DNA of 64,000 nucleotides from JAUIAS01 sp030425395. GTDB taxonomy: Bacteria; Pseudomonadota; Alphaproteobacteria; Rhodobacterales; Rhodobacteraceae. A model generated the notes under the pieces. It did not search any database. It was not told the origin of the DNA and saw only the letters and a list, made by a program, of their open reading frames with translations. Location: NCBI GenBank assembly GCA_043553855.1, contig CP121336.1, forward strand, positions 3,534,001 through 3,598,000, written 5' to 3'. Below, piece after piece: positions 16,534 to 25,968 of the stretch (positions are counted from its first letter, which is position 1; each line of letters starts with the position of its first letter). Position numbers and translations under genes: made by a program.

Positions 16534-17870
16534 TGAATAAGGTTCATAGGTACAAGGAGGCGGCGTATTGGTTGACGCTAGCGTCTCAGATCGCCACCTA
16601 TCCGTCCATGCCTGCCTTTGGCCCGGTTGCTAGTGCAATTTCTGGTGTCGTGGCTGGCGTTACAACCGTCGCTAAATCTGTGGCGAAAATAAAGCTCGCG
16701 AACCGAACTATACGAGAACCGGTAAGATTATTGGGGACCTTGCTGTCATCCATCTTGTTCTTGAGCAGTTGCGGAGTTGTCTACACGGCCGTTGATGTCA
16801 AGCCTGGTCTGAGCTCCGGGGTCCATGTCGCTCTAGTAGAGCTGACCCCACTCAGCGTTCAGGAGGCAAACTCCCCCCCTTACGATCCGCCGCGCCTGCC
16901 TCCGGCCTACGATCTTCCTGTTGGGGCAGAGTGGGAAGCTACAGTCCTCGCCCGCTCTGTAACTGGGGCGAGCCTTCCGGATATGAAAGGTCCAGCCCCA
17001 TACCGGATCGGGGCGGGTGACCTACTCTCCGTCCGCGCTGATCAGGAGAGTATGACCAACAATAGCGCATTGCCGGTGCGTGACGACGGAATAATCGATA
17101 TCCCCCGGGTTGGCCAGCTCCGCGTTGAGGGACTCACCGTTGAAGAGGCAAACAGGGCTCTCTCCACCCTTCTTGAAGAAAAGCGTCTAGATCCGGTCCT
17201 GACCGTCGAGGTTGAGGAATTTCGAGCTCGTTTCGTGTTAATTGACGGGGACGTTGAGGCTCCAGGCCGAGTGGGCATGGACACTCGGCCCCTTACTCTG
17301 GATGAGGCGATTATCAGCAGGGGCGGCAGACCAATAAGTTCTGTTGCACATCTTTTCCGGAGCGGGGAGATTTACACGATCCCCTTATCAGACAGGGAGC
17401 TCTCCGCGTCTCTTCACCTGCGTCACGGGGATAGGGTCCACGTATCTGGCGTACATGACGCTGACAGGGCTCGGTTCGAGGCGCGGATCGCGCTAGACGC
17501 GGTCGACCGACCTGCGGTCTTCATTACAGGGGAGGTGCAGGCCCCGAGGCGCGTCCCGCTTCCCTTCGACCGAGTCGCCAGGCTCGCAGACGTCTTGTTC
17601 GATGAGGGTGGTGTCCCGCTAAAGACCGGCGATTACGCCGCAATCTACGTGCTGCGCCTCAGCCCGGACCCCAGCCGCGTGACCGCCTATGAGCTTGACG
17701 CGAGAAACGCGGCGCACCTGCTTATGGCGATGCGCTTTCAGCTGCGTCCGGACGACCTGATCTTCGTCGCGGAGCAGAAGGTGACGCGGATTAATCGGAT
17801 CCTATCCCAGCTCACACCCGTTCTGGCAACAACAGCAGGTAGTGGGATCACATCCATGCAAGGAAACTAA
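16533..17870 (+). CDS. Outer-membrane polysaccharide export lipoprotein (OPX; Wza/KpsD/VexA type)
   Basis: The 445-residue protein contains the poly-export domain (residues about 150-230: APYRIGAGDLLSVRADQE, then DGIIDIPRVGQLRVEGLTVE) followed by SLBB-type domains (VLIDGDVEAPGRVGM; VFITGEVQAPRRVPL). A lipobox LSSC is at residue 77-80, preceded by a hydrophobic segment; the 60-odd residues before it are unusual, so the true start may be internal (TTG 16572 follows a strong AAGGAGG). It forms the outer-membrane channel for capsule export. Located between the KpsS-like gene and the VexE-like gene, with 4-bp-scale overlaps implying one operon. Confidence 0.88.
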   Translation: MNKVHRYKEAAYWLTLASQIATYPSMPAFGPVASAISGVVAGVTTVAKSVAKIKLANRTIREPVRLLGTLLSSILFLSSCGVVYTAVDVKPGLSSGVHVALVELTPLSVQEANSPPYDPPRLPPAYDLPVGAEWEATVLARSVTGASLPDMKGPAPYRIGAGDLLSVRADQESMTNNSALPVRDDGIIDIPRVGQLRVEGLTVEEANRALSTLLEEKRLDPVLTVEVEEFRARFVLIDGDVEAPGRVGMDTRPLTLDEAIISRGGRPISSVAHLFRSGEIYTIPLSDRELSASLHLRHGDRVHVSGVHDADRARFEARIALDAVDRPAVFITGEVQAPRRVPLPFDRVARLADVLFDEGGVPLKTGDYAAIYVLRLSPDPSRVTAYELDARNAAHLLMAMRFQLRPDDLIFVAEQKVTRINRILSQLTPVLATTAGSGITSMQGN

Positions 17871-17872
17871 TA

Positions 17873-19468
17873 TTGAAATCCCTGACCGAAATGAACCCGC
17901 AAGACTTGCTCCGAAATCTGATCTCCACCAAGGCAGCCGATCGAGACCTGTCCGCAGTTCTTCTTCCCGCGCTTCGGAAGGGGCCGAACGAGGAGACTCT
18001 TCGGATAGCCTGTGAGCTGGTGGAACGGACCCTGTCGCGCGAAAGTCTAAATGAGGAGTCTAGCCGCCTCCTCGACATCCTTCTTAAGATGATGGCACGT
18101 AGCAACCGGGGACGCACTTCGCTCCTCATATCAAGGCGTGTGATCGAGCTCCCCGGGGCGAGTTTTTCGCTTCGTCGTGGGGCGGCTCACATCCTTCTGG
18201 GCGCAGGGGACGCAGATCTCGTCATGCGTCTCATTTGGGATCCGGAGACGGCGGAGGACTTCCTTCTTTTGGCCCGGGCGCACACAGCGCTCGGTGAGCA
18301 TCCGCTCGCAGTCCAAGCGGCGGAGCGTGGCGTTGCTGCGCGGCCGGGCGACCCTTACCTTACCGCGATCCTGTGCGATGCAGCACTCTCCGCAGGTCAG
18401 CCGGAGCGAGTCCTATCAGCAGTAGCGACTCTGCCTGAAGAGATAAGAACAGCCGGTATACTGCTCCGTCAAGCGGAAGCGCGGGAGCGGGTCGGTGATC
18501 TGGAGGGCGCAGCGATGGCGCTAGGTTCCCTTCTAGACAAGGAGCCGATGAACGCGCCAGTGCGTCGTCGCCTTATAGGCTTGCTCCAAAGATCAGGACA
18601 GGAGCATGAGGCACTATCCCGCTATCGGGAAGGGGTTCGCCTCACCGGGTCTCGCCTCCCGGATGACCCGGCCGCCCTGTTCAGCGCCCCGTTGGAGACG
18701 GGCCTGGCCGCGCCGATCCCCAGCGGTCGACTAAACTGGCTTCGCGAGGCGACGTCGGCTCCTGTAACGTCTCGGGAGGCCAGGGACCTTCTCTCCCTCG
18801 ACCTCGGCCTACTCGCCTGGATTCAGGCTAGGCCGGAGCGTGTCGGGGAGATGGCGTCACGTGTCCGCCTGTCTAGGAACGCGCAAAACTTCGTCCTTGA
18901 GCGTCAGGCCACAGGGTGCGGCGCCCTAGTAGCGGGAGCTCATGTTGGGCTCTTGTATGGCGGCCCCCTCGCGATGCTCAGCGTGGGCCTGCGGTTCGGC
19001 TTCGTCGCGTCGATGCCCCCGATTGACCTCCCCGGGGTCTCCAAACATCTCATCTCGCTCTCCGGACGGGCAAGATTGGCTGTGGCAAGGACAGTCATTG
19101 CACGGGTCCGGGACGGGGAGACTGTCGCCATCGCGATAGACGGGGCGGGTGCGCCAGGGTACGGAAGCTGTAAAATTTTTGGGCGCACCGTACCCGTCTC
19201 GGATATTTGCGCACGCCTCTCCGCCCGTCTCCGCGTCCCCACCGTCTTTCCTAGGATCCTGCCCGGGCCGGACAGAACGATCTTGGTTGATCTTGCCCCA
19301 CTACCGACCATTCGGAGCGGAGAGGCGGAGGACCACTTCGTAGAGGGTTGGCTGAACGCGTGGTCCTCGGAGGTGGAGGCCTTCCTGACAGAGCACCCGC
19401 AGGGGATGCGCGGGTCCGGCGGTTTCTGGAGTGTAATCCCTAAATTATCATCTAAAGAAAGGAAATAA
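17873..19468 (+). CDS. TPR protein with C-terminal LpxL-like acyltransferase domain (VexE-like)
   Basis: The 531-residue protein has helical TPR-like repeats at about residues 20-260 (LLLARAHTALGEHPLAVQAA is typical) and a C-terminal domain at 300-515 resembling the LpxL/HtrB lipid A acyltransferases: GALVAGAHVGLLYGGPLAML (motif I region), GETVAIAIDGAGAPG, KIFGRTVPVSDICARLSARL. In LpxL the motif is H-x4-D/E; here the residue four after the His spacer is Tyr, so catalysis is uncertain. In the Vi antigen system the LpxL homologue VexE acylates the capsule's terminal sugar, and I infer the same role. Start TTG 17873 has AGGAAA upstream; the next gene also starts at TTG. Confidence 0.65.
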   Translation: MKSLTEMNPQDLLRNLISTKAADRDLSAVLLPALRKGPNEETLRIACELVERTLSRESLNEESSRLLDILLKMMARSNRGRTSLLISRRVIELPGASFSLRRGAAHILLGAGDADLVMRLIWDPETAEDFLLLARAHTALGEHPLAVQAAERGVAARPGDPYLTAILCDAALSAGQPERVLSAVATLPEEIRTAGILLRQAEARERVGDLEGAAMALGSLLDKEPMNAPVRRRLIGLLQRSGQEHEALSRYREGVRLTGSRLPDDPAALFSAPLETGLAAPIPSGRLNWLREATSAPVTSREARDLLSLDLGLLAWIQARPERVGEMASRVRLSRNAQNFVLERQATGCGALVAGAHVGLLYGGPLAMLSVGLRFGFVASMPPIDLPGVSKHLISLSGRARLAVARTVIARVRDGETVAIAIDGAGAPGYGSCKIFGRTVPVSDICARLSARLRVPTVFPRILPGPDRTILVDLAPLPTIRSGEAEDHFVEGWLNAWSSEVEAFLTEHPQGMRGSGGFWSVIPKLSSKERK

Positions 19469-19470
19469 AA

Positions 19471-20793
19471 TTGAAAGATAAGCTGATATCTTCGGACCTC
19501 TCATTGTCCCTTAGAACTGAGGTGACCGAGGTGTTCTCCGTTATCGGATTGGGATATGTAGGGCTCCCCCTGGCGGTGAGCATCGCCGAAAACTTCGGCT
19601 CGGTGATCGGGTTCGACATCTCTACGGACCGGATCCGCGACCTGAGTGGCGGGCATGATGAGACGGCCGAGATTGAGCGGGATCGCCTTGAGGCAGCGAG
19701 TATCCGGTTCTCTACGGACCCGGCCGACCTGTCGGAGGCATCCTTCCATATCGTCGCGGTCCCGACCCCGATCGACGCGATGAAGAAGCCGGACCTGCGC
19801 CCCCTGATCTCCGCCTGCCGGACGGTCGGACCGGCGATCAGGCCGGGGGCAGTGGTCGTATTCGAGTCGACCGTCTACCCAGGCGCGACGGAGAAGGTGT
19901 GCGTCCCGATCCTTGAGGAGCTGTCCGGCCTGGTCTCCGGGGTCGATTTTAACGTCGGCTACAGCCCGGAGCGGATCAACCCGGGCGATAGGGTGAACCG
20001 GCTAGAGACGATCGTGAAGCTGGTCGCCGGGGATACGGAGGGGTCCCTTGAGAGGATCGCGAAGGCCTATGAGGCTCTCGTCCATGTAGGTGTTTATCGT
20101 TGTTCCTCGATCGCGGTGGCGGAGGCGGCCAAGGTCCTAGAGAACACGCAGCGGGACGTGAACATCGCGCTGATGAACGAGATGTCCCTCGTCTGTAACC
20201 GGATCGGGATACCCGTGAACGACGTAATCGACGCGGCGGCGACGAAATGGAACTTCTCCCCGTACCGTCCCGGCCTTGTCGGGGGGCACTGTATCGGGGT
20301 GGATCCCTACTACATGACTGCGGTCGCGGAGCAGTGCGGACGTCCAGCTGATCTTATTCACCGGGCCCGCAAGATCAATGACGGGATGCCGCGTCATGTG
20401 GCGGACGCGCTCCTGCGCCTCCTGGCCCTGCACGCCAAACCCGGGGGGCAACCGCGCATCGGCTTGTTCGGGATCACCTTCAAGGAGGACGTCCCGGACC
20501 TGCGGAACTCGAAGGCGATAGATCTAGCCCGTGAGCTGACTGACTGCGGGTTTGACGTTCTAATCCATGATCCGGTCTGCTCCGCGGAACAGGCGGGCAG
20601 GGAGGGGGTGACCCTCACCCCTAATGATGAGCTTACCGATCTTGACATGATGATCCTCGCCGCCCCGCACCAGGCGTACCTGTCCGATCTCGGCTTTCTG
20701 AACCGGATCAGGCACGGCGGGGTCCTCGGAGACCTTAAGGGGGCTTATCGGCGGGGACGGGGCCGTCAGGACCTCGTTTACTGGAGCCTGTGA
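19471..20793 (+). CDS. tviB: UDP-N-acetylhexosamine 6-dehydrogenase (TviB/WbpO family)
   Basis: This 440-residue NAD-dependent enzyme would oxidise UDP-GlcNAc or UDP-GalNAc to the uronic acid. Visible are the N-terminal Rossmann motif FSVIGLGYVGLPLAV, VAVPTPIDAMKKPDL, FESTVYPGATEKVC, GYSPERINPGD, EAAKVLENTQRDVNIALMNE, and the active-site motif GLVGGHCIGVDPYY with catalytic Cys274. The SPERINPGD and ENTQRDVNIALMNE signatures fit TviB/WbpO/WecC rather than UDP-glucose dehydrogenase. Start TTG 19471 is preceded by AAAGGAAAT. It supplies the acidic sugar donor of the capsule. Confidence 0.9.
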   Translation: MKDKLISSDLSLSLRTEVTEVFSVIGLGYVGLPLAVSIAENFGSVIGFDISTDRIRDLSGGHDETAEIERDRLEAASIRFSTDPADLSEASFHIVAVPTPIDAMKKPDLRPLISACRTVGPAIRPGAVVVFESTVYPGATEKVCVPILEELSGLVSGVDFNVGYSPERINPGDRVNRLETIVKLVAGDTEGSLERIAKAYEALVHVGVYRCSSIAVAEAAKVLENTQRDVNIALMNEMSLVCNRIGIPVNDVIDAAATKWNFSPYRPGLVGGHCIGVDPYYMTAVAEQCGRPADLIHRARKINDGMPRHVADALLRLLALHAKPGGQPRIGLFGITFKEDVPDLRNSKAIDLARELTDCGFDVLIHDPVCSAEQAGREGVTLTPNDELTDLDMMILAAPHQAYLSDLGFLNRIRHGGVLGDLKGAYRRGRGRQDLVYWSL

Positions 20794-20813
20794 CTGCGAA
20801 AAAGGATAACAAT

Positions 20814-22985
20814 ATGACGATCAGCATCTCCCCGATCGGCTCCTGTCGGATCGCCACCCCGCTCAAACTTTGCGCCGGGGACCTCGGCTACCGAGTCAAC
20901 CGGGCAGGGGGCTACGGGTTCACACATAGCGCGGCGGAGGCGGTCCAGCAGGCGAGGATTCTGTTCGGCAAGGACCTCCCACCGGATGACGTTTGGCCCC
21001 TCATCTCCCGTAGGGAAAAAGCCGAGGCCTCCGCACTTGAGGCTCATGAGCCGTCTGACGCGTATGTGGTCGAGATCAGCTCGGCAAAGGAGATCACAGT
21101 CGACGGTTGGTGCGTTCAGCTCAACTACATGCAGGCGGCGTTCCCGGACTTTTTCTCGGACCCGGCTCGGGTGCGCGCCTTCTGGCAGGCCGCGAGGGAG
21201 GCGGACCAGAACCTTATGGACGTCACGCTGAAGGGGAGGCCTGATCAGGAGCGGTCGCTTCTTCGCAGAGTCAGGATGAGTCTCGTCACCGAGGAGGGGC
21301 TGCAGGGGCAGATATCCGAGCTGAAGCGCGTCCTCCCCGCCGTTTTTTTCGTCACCCACGTCAACGCGCGAACGTCGAACGGGAAGCCGATCAGGTCCCG
21401 TTCGGAGCTGATCGGCCTCGTGGAGCGGGTTCTGCGGGTGAGCGGTGATCCTGTATACAACCCGACCTCTGACATGGAGGCGTTCGGTCAGGAGCGAGCG
21501 ATCGAGGATCACAGCGACAGCCTCGCACACTTCACGGAGCCGTTCTCGCGTCTCCTGGTCCGGCGCTGGATGGAGTGCGGCCTCGCAGATCTGATAGCGC
21601 GGCAGGTGAGCGCGTCAGGTCGTGACCCGGGCCTCCTGCTCTCCCTCCTGTCGCGTCTTGAGGATGAGGGGCTATCTGCCGCGAGCAACCGGGTACTTTT
21701 GTCCGTCCTGCGTGATCACAAGGGCCATGAGGGGGTGGATCGTCTCGCCCTCTCCCGACTCCTTGAGGAAGGGGAGGCCGAGGCGGCTTTGCGCCTCTCC
21801 GAGCAGATCGACCCGGATCGGGTATCACCGGAGCAGGCGGCCCTCTTGATCGCCGCCGCTCAGCGCGCCGGGGCAACGGAGGAAGCCCGAGCCCTGCTGG
21901 CTCGGCACGTGACGGCGCGCGATCAGGTCCCCCTAGACATTCTCGTTCAGCTCCTCCACCCGATTGAGGGAGTCCCGCTTCTCCTGTTCCGAGGGTTGGG
22001 GCAGTCAGGGAGGGAAATTCTGGACTGTCTTCACGCGACATGGCCGCTGGAAGAGGTGCTCAGCGCGCTGAACGCGACGCCCGTATCGGAGGATGCGGGG
22101 CCCGCGATCGAGCTCATGGCGGACCTGATCGAGAGGGTTCCGCTCCGGGCCGCCAATGATCTTGTCCTCGCCGCCGTGGCGGGGTCTGACCGGTTTGAGC
22201 TGACCGGTCAGACCGCGGAGCGGCTGCGTCGCACCCTCCGGAACAGTGTCCTAGCGGCGGTGCGCGAGGTGGCAGATCAGCCTGATGGGGACCCGCTTGC
22301 GCGCTGGGCCCTCAGACTGGGCCCAGTCATCCGGACGGTGCCGGAGGCGGCGCTCCTGCTCGGGAGGCGGCGTCTTTCTGAGGGGGCCGGGGCTGAGGCC
22401 CTGTCGGTTCTCGGACCTTTGTGGGGAGCGTTTCCGGATCGTTCTGATATCGCTCTCCTCGTGATGCGGGCCGCAGTCGTCGCGGAGCAGGTGGATCTCC
22501 TCAGGTCAGCGGCGACGTTCCTGTCTGGGGCCTTCCCGGACGAGGAGGACCGGATCGGTGAGGAGGCCCGGCGCCGTCTGAAGGAGCTCCCCAGACGCGC
22601 ATATCGCGTTGCGGCCCGGGAGGAGGACCCGTTCGAGGCGGTCCGGCTTTACCGGATCGCGCAAGGCGATCCGGAACTGAGCGGGAAGGTCCCGTCTCGG
22701 GTTGCAGCCTGCCGGAGGCGGATCCTGTCAGACGCGAAACGGCTCCTGCATGATGCTGATGAGGCGTTCGGGGGGCTGATCACGTCCGCCCTTGACACTT
22801 TCCCGGATGATCGGGAGCTGCTCAGGCTCGCGGCGCGATATCATGCCCGGGAGCGCCGTTATGCTGAGGCGCTGCGTTTTTGGGAACGGGTCTCCGCACA
22901 GGACCCGCAGGATGAAGAAGCCCAGGAGGAGGTTAACCGGTTCCGGGCCCGATTGTCCGGCGCTACCGCGGAGGTTCGGGCATGA
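20814..22985 (+). CDS. SGNH/GSCFA-like N-terminal domain with helical repeats (TviD-like position)
   Basis: The 723-residue protein begins SISPIGSCRIATPLKL; a GSC motif near the N-terminus is the nucleophile block of GSCFA/SGNH hydrolase-like enzymes. GYGFTHSAAEAVQQ, YVVEISSAKE and, near residue 240, DSLAHFTEPF (a possible Asp/His block) support this. The remaining 450 residues are Leu/Arg/Glu-rich helical repeats. ATG 20814 is chosen for its AAGGAT ribosome site; a GTG at 20790 is open. In the Vi locus TviD pairs TPR repeats with O-acetyltransferase activity, so sugar O-acetylation is my inference. An esterase or an unrelated role is possible. Confidence 0.55.
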   Translation: MTISISPIGSCRIATPLKLCAGDLGYRVNRAGGYGFTHSAAEAVQQARILFGKDLPPDDVWPLISRREKAEASALEAHEPSDAYVVEISSAKEITVDGWCVQLNYMQAAFPDFFSDPARVRAFWQAAREADQNLMDVTLKGRPDQERSLLRRVRMSLVTEEGLQGQISELKRVLPAVFFVTHVNARTSNGKPIRSRSELIGLVERVLRVSGDPVYNPTSDMEAFGQERAIEDHSDSLAHFTEPFSRLLVRRWMECGLADLIARQVSASGRDPGLLLSLLSRLEDEGLSAASNRVLLSVLRDHKGHEGVDRLALSRLLEEGEAEAALRLSEQIDPDRVSPEQAALLIAAAQRAGATEEARALLARHVTARDQVPLDILVQLLHPIEGVPLLLFRGLGQSGREILDCLHATWPLEEVLSALNATPVSEDAGPAIELMADLIERVPLRAANDLVLAAVAGSDRFELTGQTAERLRRTLRNSVLAAVREVADQPDGDPLARWALRLGPVIRTVPEAALLLGRRRLSEGAGAEALSVLGPLWGAFPDRSDIALLVMRAAVVAEQVDLLRSAATFLSGAFPDEEDRIGEEARRRLKELPRRAYRVAAREEDPFEAVRLYRIAQGDPELSGKVPSRVAACRRRILSDAKRLLHDADEAFGGLITSALDTFPDDRELLRLAARYHARERRYAEALRFWERVSAQDPQDEEAQEEVNRFRARLSGATAEVRA

Positions 22986-24955
22986 CCGCCCTCACGCCCC
23001 TGACCTTCTCCGCTTCCGGTCCGGAGGTCTGCGAGGGGGTGCGCGCGGCCGCCCGCGAGCTCGTCGCGAACGCGACCTCACCGGACCTGGCCCGGGACGC
23101 GATCGCCAGGGTTGAGGCATGGGCTTCTGTGGTCAGCTTTGATGAGGAGCTGCTGGTCTGCCACGCGGATCTGGTCGAACGGCTCCGGACCCGGAGCGGG
23201 ATGCTCAGGTTCTGGACCGCCGTTCACAAGGAGGCGCCCGGTAACGGGCACGCGCTACGAATGATGATGCGCTGGCATCGGAGAGAGGGGATGCTCGATG
23301 AGGGGCTTGAGCTCCTCAAACAGGCCTGCCCGTCCCCCGAGCGGGACCCCGATCAGCTCAACGCCATGTTTTTCGGGCTGCGAGAGCTGCACGCGGATGA
23401 TGAGCTGATCGAGATGTTTGATCGGGCGGAGCGGGAGGGGGCCCTGACCCGGGAGCTCCGGGTCAGGGGGGCGCGAGCCCTGCTTGAGGCAAGTCGGGCC
23501 GGTCGGGCCAGACGCCTTCTCGACCCCCTCGTGTCTGACGGGAAGCTTGGGGGCTCCGGTCAGGAGGCGCTGAGCCGGATCGACGCCGCCATCGCCGCCT
23601 CCGGCGGCGCGGCGGAGCAGGACGGCTCCGACCTGATCGAGACCCTCCTCCCCCTTGTCGGGGCCCGGCCGAGGCCCCTCCCGGACCGTGGCGGTCTCGG
23701 CCGGGTCCTGTTCTTTACGGGGCAGCTCGGCGCCGGCGGCGCGGAACGGCAGATGACCCGGATCGCGGCGGAGCTTCAGCGGGCCTGGTCCGGCGGCGGT
23801 CTGATCGGGGGGCGTCCGGTCAGCGAGCGCCCGGTCGTCTGCGTCCGGCACGCCCGACCCGAGACGGGGGCCGACTTCTTCCTCCCGTTCCTCAGGGGTC
23901 ATCAGGTGGACACCCGTATCCTGGCTGACCTGCCTGAGCACTCCCTGAGCTCCCTCCCTGATGATATCGATCCGCGTATGATCGCTCTCCTGGAAACCCT
24001 CCCGGAGGACCTGCGGAGGAGCTGTGCCCAGCTCATCCCCGTCCTCAGGGAGACCTGCCCGGACACGGTTTATCTCTGGCAGGACGGCGGGGTTTTGGCC
24101 GGCGCCTTTGCCGCTGTCGCGGTCGGCACCCCCCGGATCATCCTGTCATGGCGCGGCCTCCCCCCGAACCTCAGGCCTGAGCTGCACCGGACCCAGATGG
24201 GCCCGCTTTACCGGGCCATGGAGAGGCTCCCGCAGGTAGTGTTCTCCACGAACAGCCGGGCGGCGGCAGCCGCATATTCGGAATGGCTGGGGATCCCGAA
24301 GAGCAGGATTCAGGTCCTCTATAACGCCTCCGGGGACCTGGGCCCGACCCACTCCCCGGAAAGCGCCGCTTACTGGGAGGAGATCGTTTCGCGGTCTCCA
24401 GGGTGCCGGAAGACGGTCCTCGGCGTGTTCCGGTTCGATCAGAACAAGCGCCCGATCCCATGGATCGAGTACGCTGCGGGTCATGCGAAAAAACGAGTCG
24501 ATGTCCGGTTCGTCATCGTCGGCGCCGGGGCGGAGTTCGCCTTGGCGCAGCGCCGGATCTCTGAGCTGGGGATGGGGGATCGGATCTTCCTGGCCGGTCT
24601 TCGGGGCGACGTCCCGTTCTTCATGAACAGGGCGGATCTGCTCCTGCACCTGGCCCGGATGGAGGGGCTGCCGAACGTGATCATCGAGGCGCAGCTTTGC
24701 GGGCTGCCGGTTGTCGCCACCCCGGCCGGGGGGACGTCAGAAATCGTCTCGCACGGCAGCACTGGACACATCCTCCCGGACGCGGACTGGATCAGCCAGG
24801 ATCAAATCCGTTTTGCTGTCGACCAGCTGCTTGATGACGCCGATCTCGCGTCGCGCTTCGGGGCGGAGGCCCGTCGCCTTGCATCTCCGAAATTCGAAAA
24901 GGGGGCGGTCCTCGCAAGGACCGCCCAGCTCATCCTGAAAGGAACTTGCACGTGA
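22982..24955 (+). CDS. Glycosyltransferase, GT4 family, with TPR-like N-terminus (TviE-like)
   Basis: The protein has 657 residues. Residues 1-230 are helical repeats; residues about 235-650 are a GT-B glycosyltransferase. LFFTGQLGAGGAERQMTRIA is the N-terminal nucleotide-sugar fold start, GVFRFDQNKRPIPWIEYA is the usual GT4 linker strand, and FVIVGAGAEF, IFLAGLRGDVPFFM and ARMEGLPNVIIEAQLCGLPVVA carry the donor-binding E-x7-E. It is the only polymerising-type transferase in the cluster, so it may build the whole chain, as TviE is thought to do for Vi. It overlaps both neighbours by four bases. GT4 assignment is firm; the TviE analogy is inference. Confidence 0.82.
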   Translation: MTALTPLTFSASGPEVCEGVRAAARELVANATSPDLARDAIARVEAWASVVSFDEELLVCHADLVERLRTRSGMLRFWTAVHKEAPGNGHALRMMMRWHRREGMLDEGLELLKQACPSPERDPDQLNAMFFGLRELHADDELIEMFDRAEREGALTRELRVRGARALLEASRAGRARRLLDPLVSDGKLGGSGQEALSRIDAAIAASGGAAEQDGSDLIETLLPLVGARPRPLPDRGGLGRVLFFTGQLGAGGAERQMTRIAAELQRAWSGGGLIGGRPVSERPVVCVRHARPETGADFFLPFLRGHQVDTRILADLPEHSLSSLPDDIDPRMIALLETLPEDLRRSCAQLIPVLRETCPDTVYLWQDGGVLAGAFAAVAVGTPRIILSWRGLPPNLRPELHRTQMGPLYRAMERLPQVVFSTNSRAAAAAYSEWLGIPKSRIQVLYNASGDLGPTHSPESAAYWEEIVSRSPGCRKTVLGVFRFDQNKRPIPWIEYAAGHAKKRVDVRFVIVGAGAEFALAQRRISELGMGDRIFLAGLRGDVPFFMNRADLLLHLARMEGLPNVIIEAQLCGLPVVATPAGGTSEIVSHGSTGHILPDADWISQDQIRFAVDQLLDDADLASRFGAEARRLASPKFEKGAVLARTAQLILKGTCT

Positions 24956-25968
24956 AAAAGACCGTCCTCATCACCGGAACGGCCGGGTTTATCGGGTATC
25001 ATCTGGCGGAACGGCTCCTCGCCTCCGGTCACCGGGTGATCGGGGTCGACGCGCTGACGGATTACTATGATGTCCGCCTGAAACGGGCCCGTCATGAGCG
25101 GCTCTCTCGTCACCCCCTCTTCACCGCCCATGTCGAGCGGCTTGAGGATGCGGGGGCGATGATGCGCATCGTTGACGGGTGCCGCCCCGAGGCGGTCGTC
25201 CACCTCGCGGCGCAGGCGGGGGTCCGTTACAGCCTGGAGAACCCGCGCGCCTATGTGGAGTCCAACCTGGTCGGCACCTTCAACCTCATGGAGGCGGTCC
25301 GGGAGACGGGGGCGGGCCATCTCCTGATGGCATCCACCTCCTCCGTCTACGGGGCGAACACGGAGATGCCGTTCGGGGAGGGGCAGAAGGCGGACACCCC
25401 GCTCACCCTCTACGCGGCCACGAAGCGGGCCAACGAGCATATGGCCCACGCCCAGGCGCATATCTGGGGCACCCCGATCACGATGCTCCGGTTCTTCACC
25501 GTCTACGGGACCTGGGGCCGACCGGATCTCGCCCTTTTTAAATTCGTCGAGGCCGCTCTCGCCGATCGGGAGATCGACGTCTACAACGGCGGGGAGATGG
25601 TCCGGGACTTCACCTATGTGGAGGACCTGACCCTGGCGATAGAGCGGCTGATCGACGTCCCGCCCCCGTCGGTGAGCGGCCGGGCCGGCCCCGCCATCCC
25701 GGGTGACACGTTGAGCCCGGTCGCCCCGTACCGAGTCGTGAACATCGGCAACGGGCAGCCGGTCCCGCTCATGAGCTTCATCGAGGAGATCGAACGAGCG
25801 CTGGGGCGGCCGATCCGGAAACGGATGCTCCCGATGCAGCCGGGGGACGTCCCGGCCACGCATGCTGACACGGACCTCCTCGAGGCGCTCACTGGAGCGC
25901 GCCCGACCACCCCGGTCCGGGACGGGATCCGGACCTTCGTTGACTGGTACCTCTCCTATCATGGGTGA
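24952..25968 (+). CDS. UDP-uronate 4-epimerase (UDP-glucuronate 4-epimerase family)
   Basis: This 338-residue extended SDR has the NAD motif ITGTAGFIGYH, HLAAQAGVRYSLENPRAYVE, catalytic SSVYGAN with YAATKRANE (Tyr-x3-Lys), and LRFFTVYGTWGRPDLALF. These are the signatures of the UDP-glucuronate 4-epimerase group, not of TviC/WbpP. Together with the TviB-type dehydrogenase it would give UDP-galacturonate-type donors; whether it accepts N-acetylated uronates cannot be told from sequence. GTG 24952 is chosen for the AAAGGAAC ribosome site; TTG 24946 is too close to it. It overlaps the upstream stop by four bases. Confidence 0.85.
   Translation: MKKTVLITGTAGFIGYHLAERLLASGHRVIGVDALTDYYDVRLKRARHERLSRHPLFTAHVERLEDAGAMMRIVDGCRPEAVVHLAAQAGVRYSLENPRAYVESNLVGTFNLMEAVRETGAGHLLMASTSSVYGANTEMPFGEGQKADTPLTLYAATKRANEHMAHAQAHIWGTPITMLRFFTVYGTWGRPDLALFKFVEAALADREIDVYNGGEMVRDFTYVEDLTLAIERLIDVPPPSVSGRAGPAIPGDTLSPVAPYRVVNIGNGQPVPLMSFIEEIERALGRPIRKRMLPMQPGDVPATHADTDLLEALTGARPTTPVRDGIRTFVDWYLSYHG

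Noticed and set aside
20778..21530. 250-codon minus-strand frame across tviB and the next gene
   Set aside because: It is antisense to genes with clear motifs and shows a composition typical of shadow frames.
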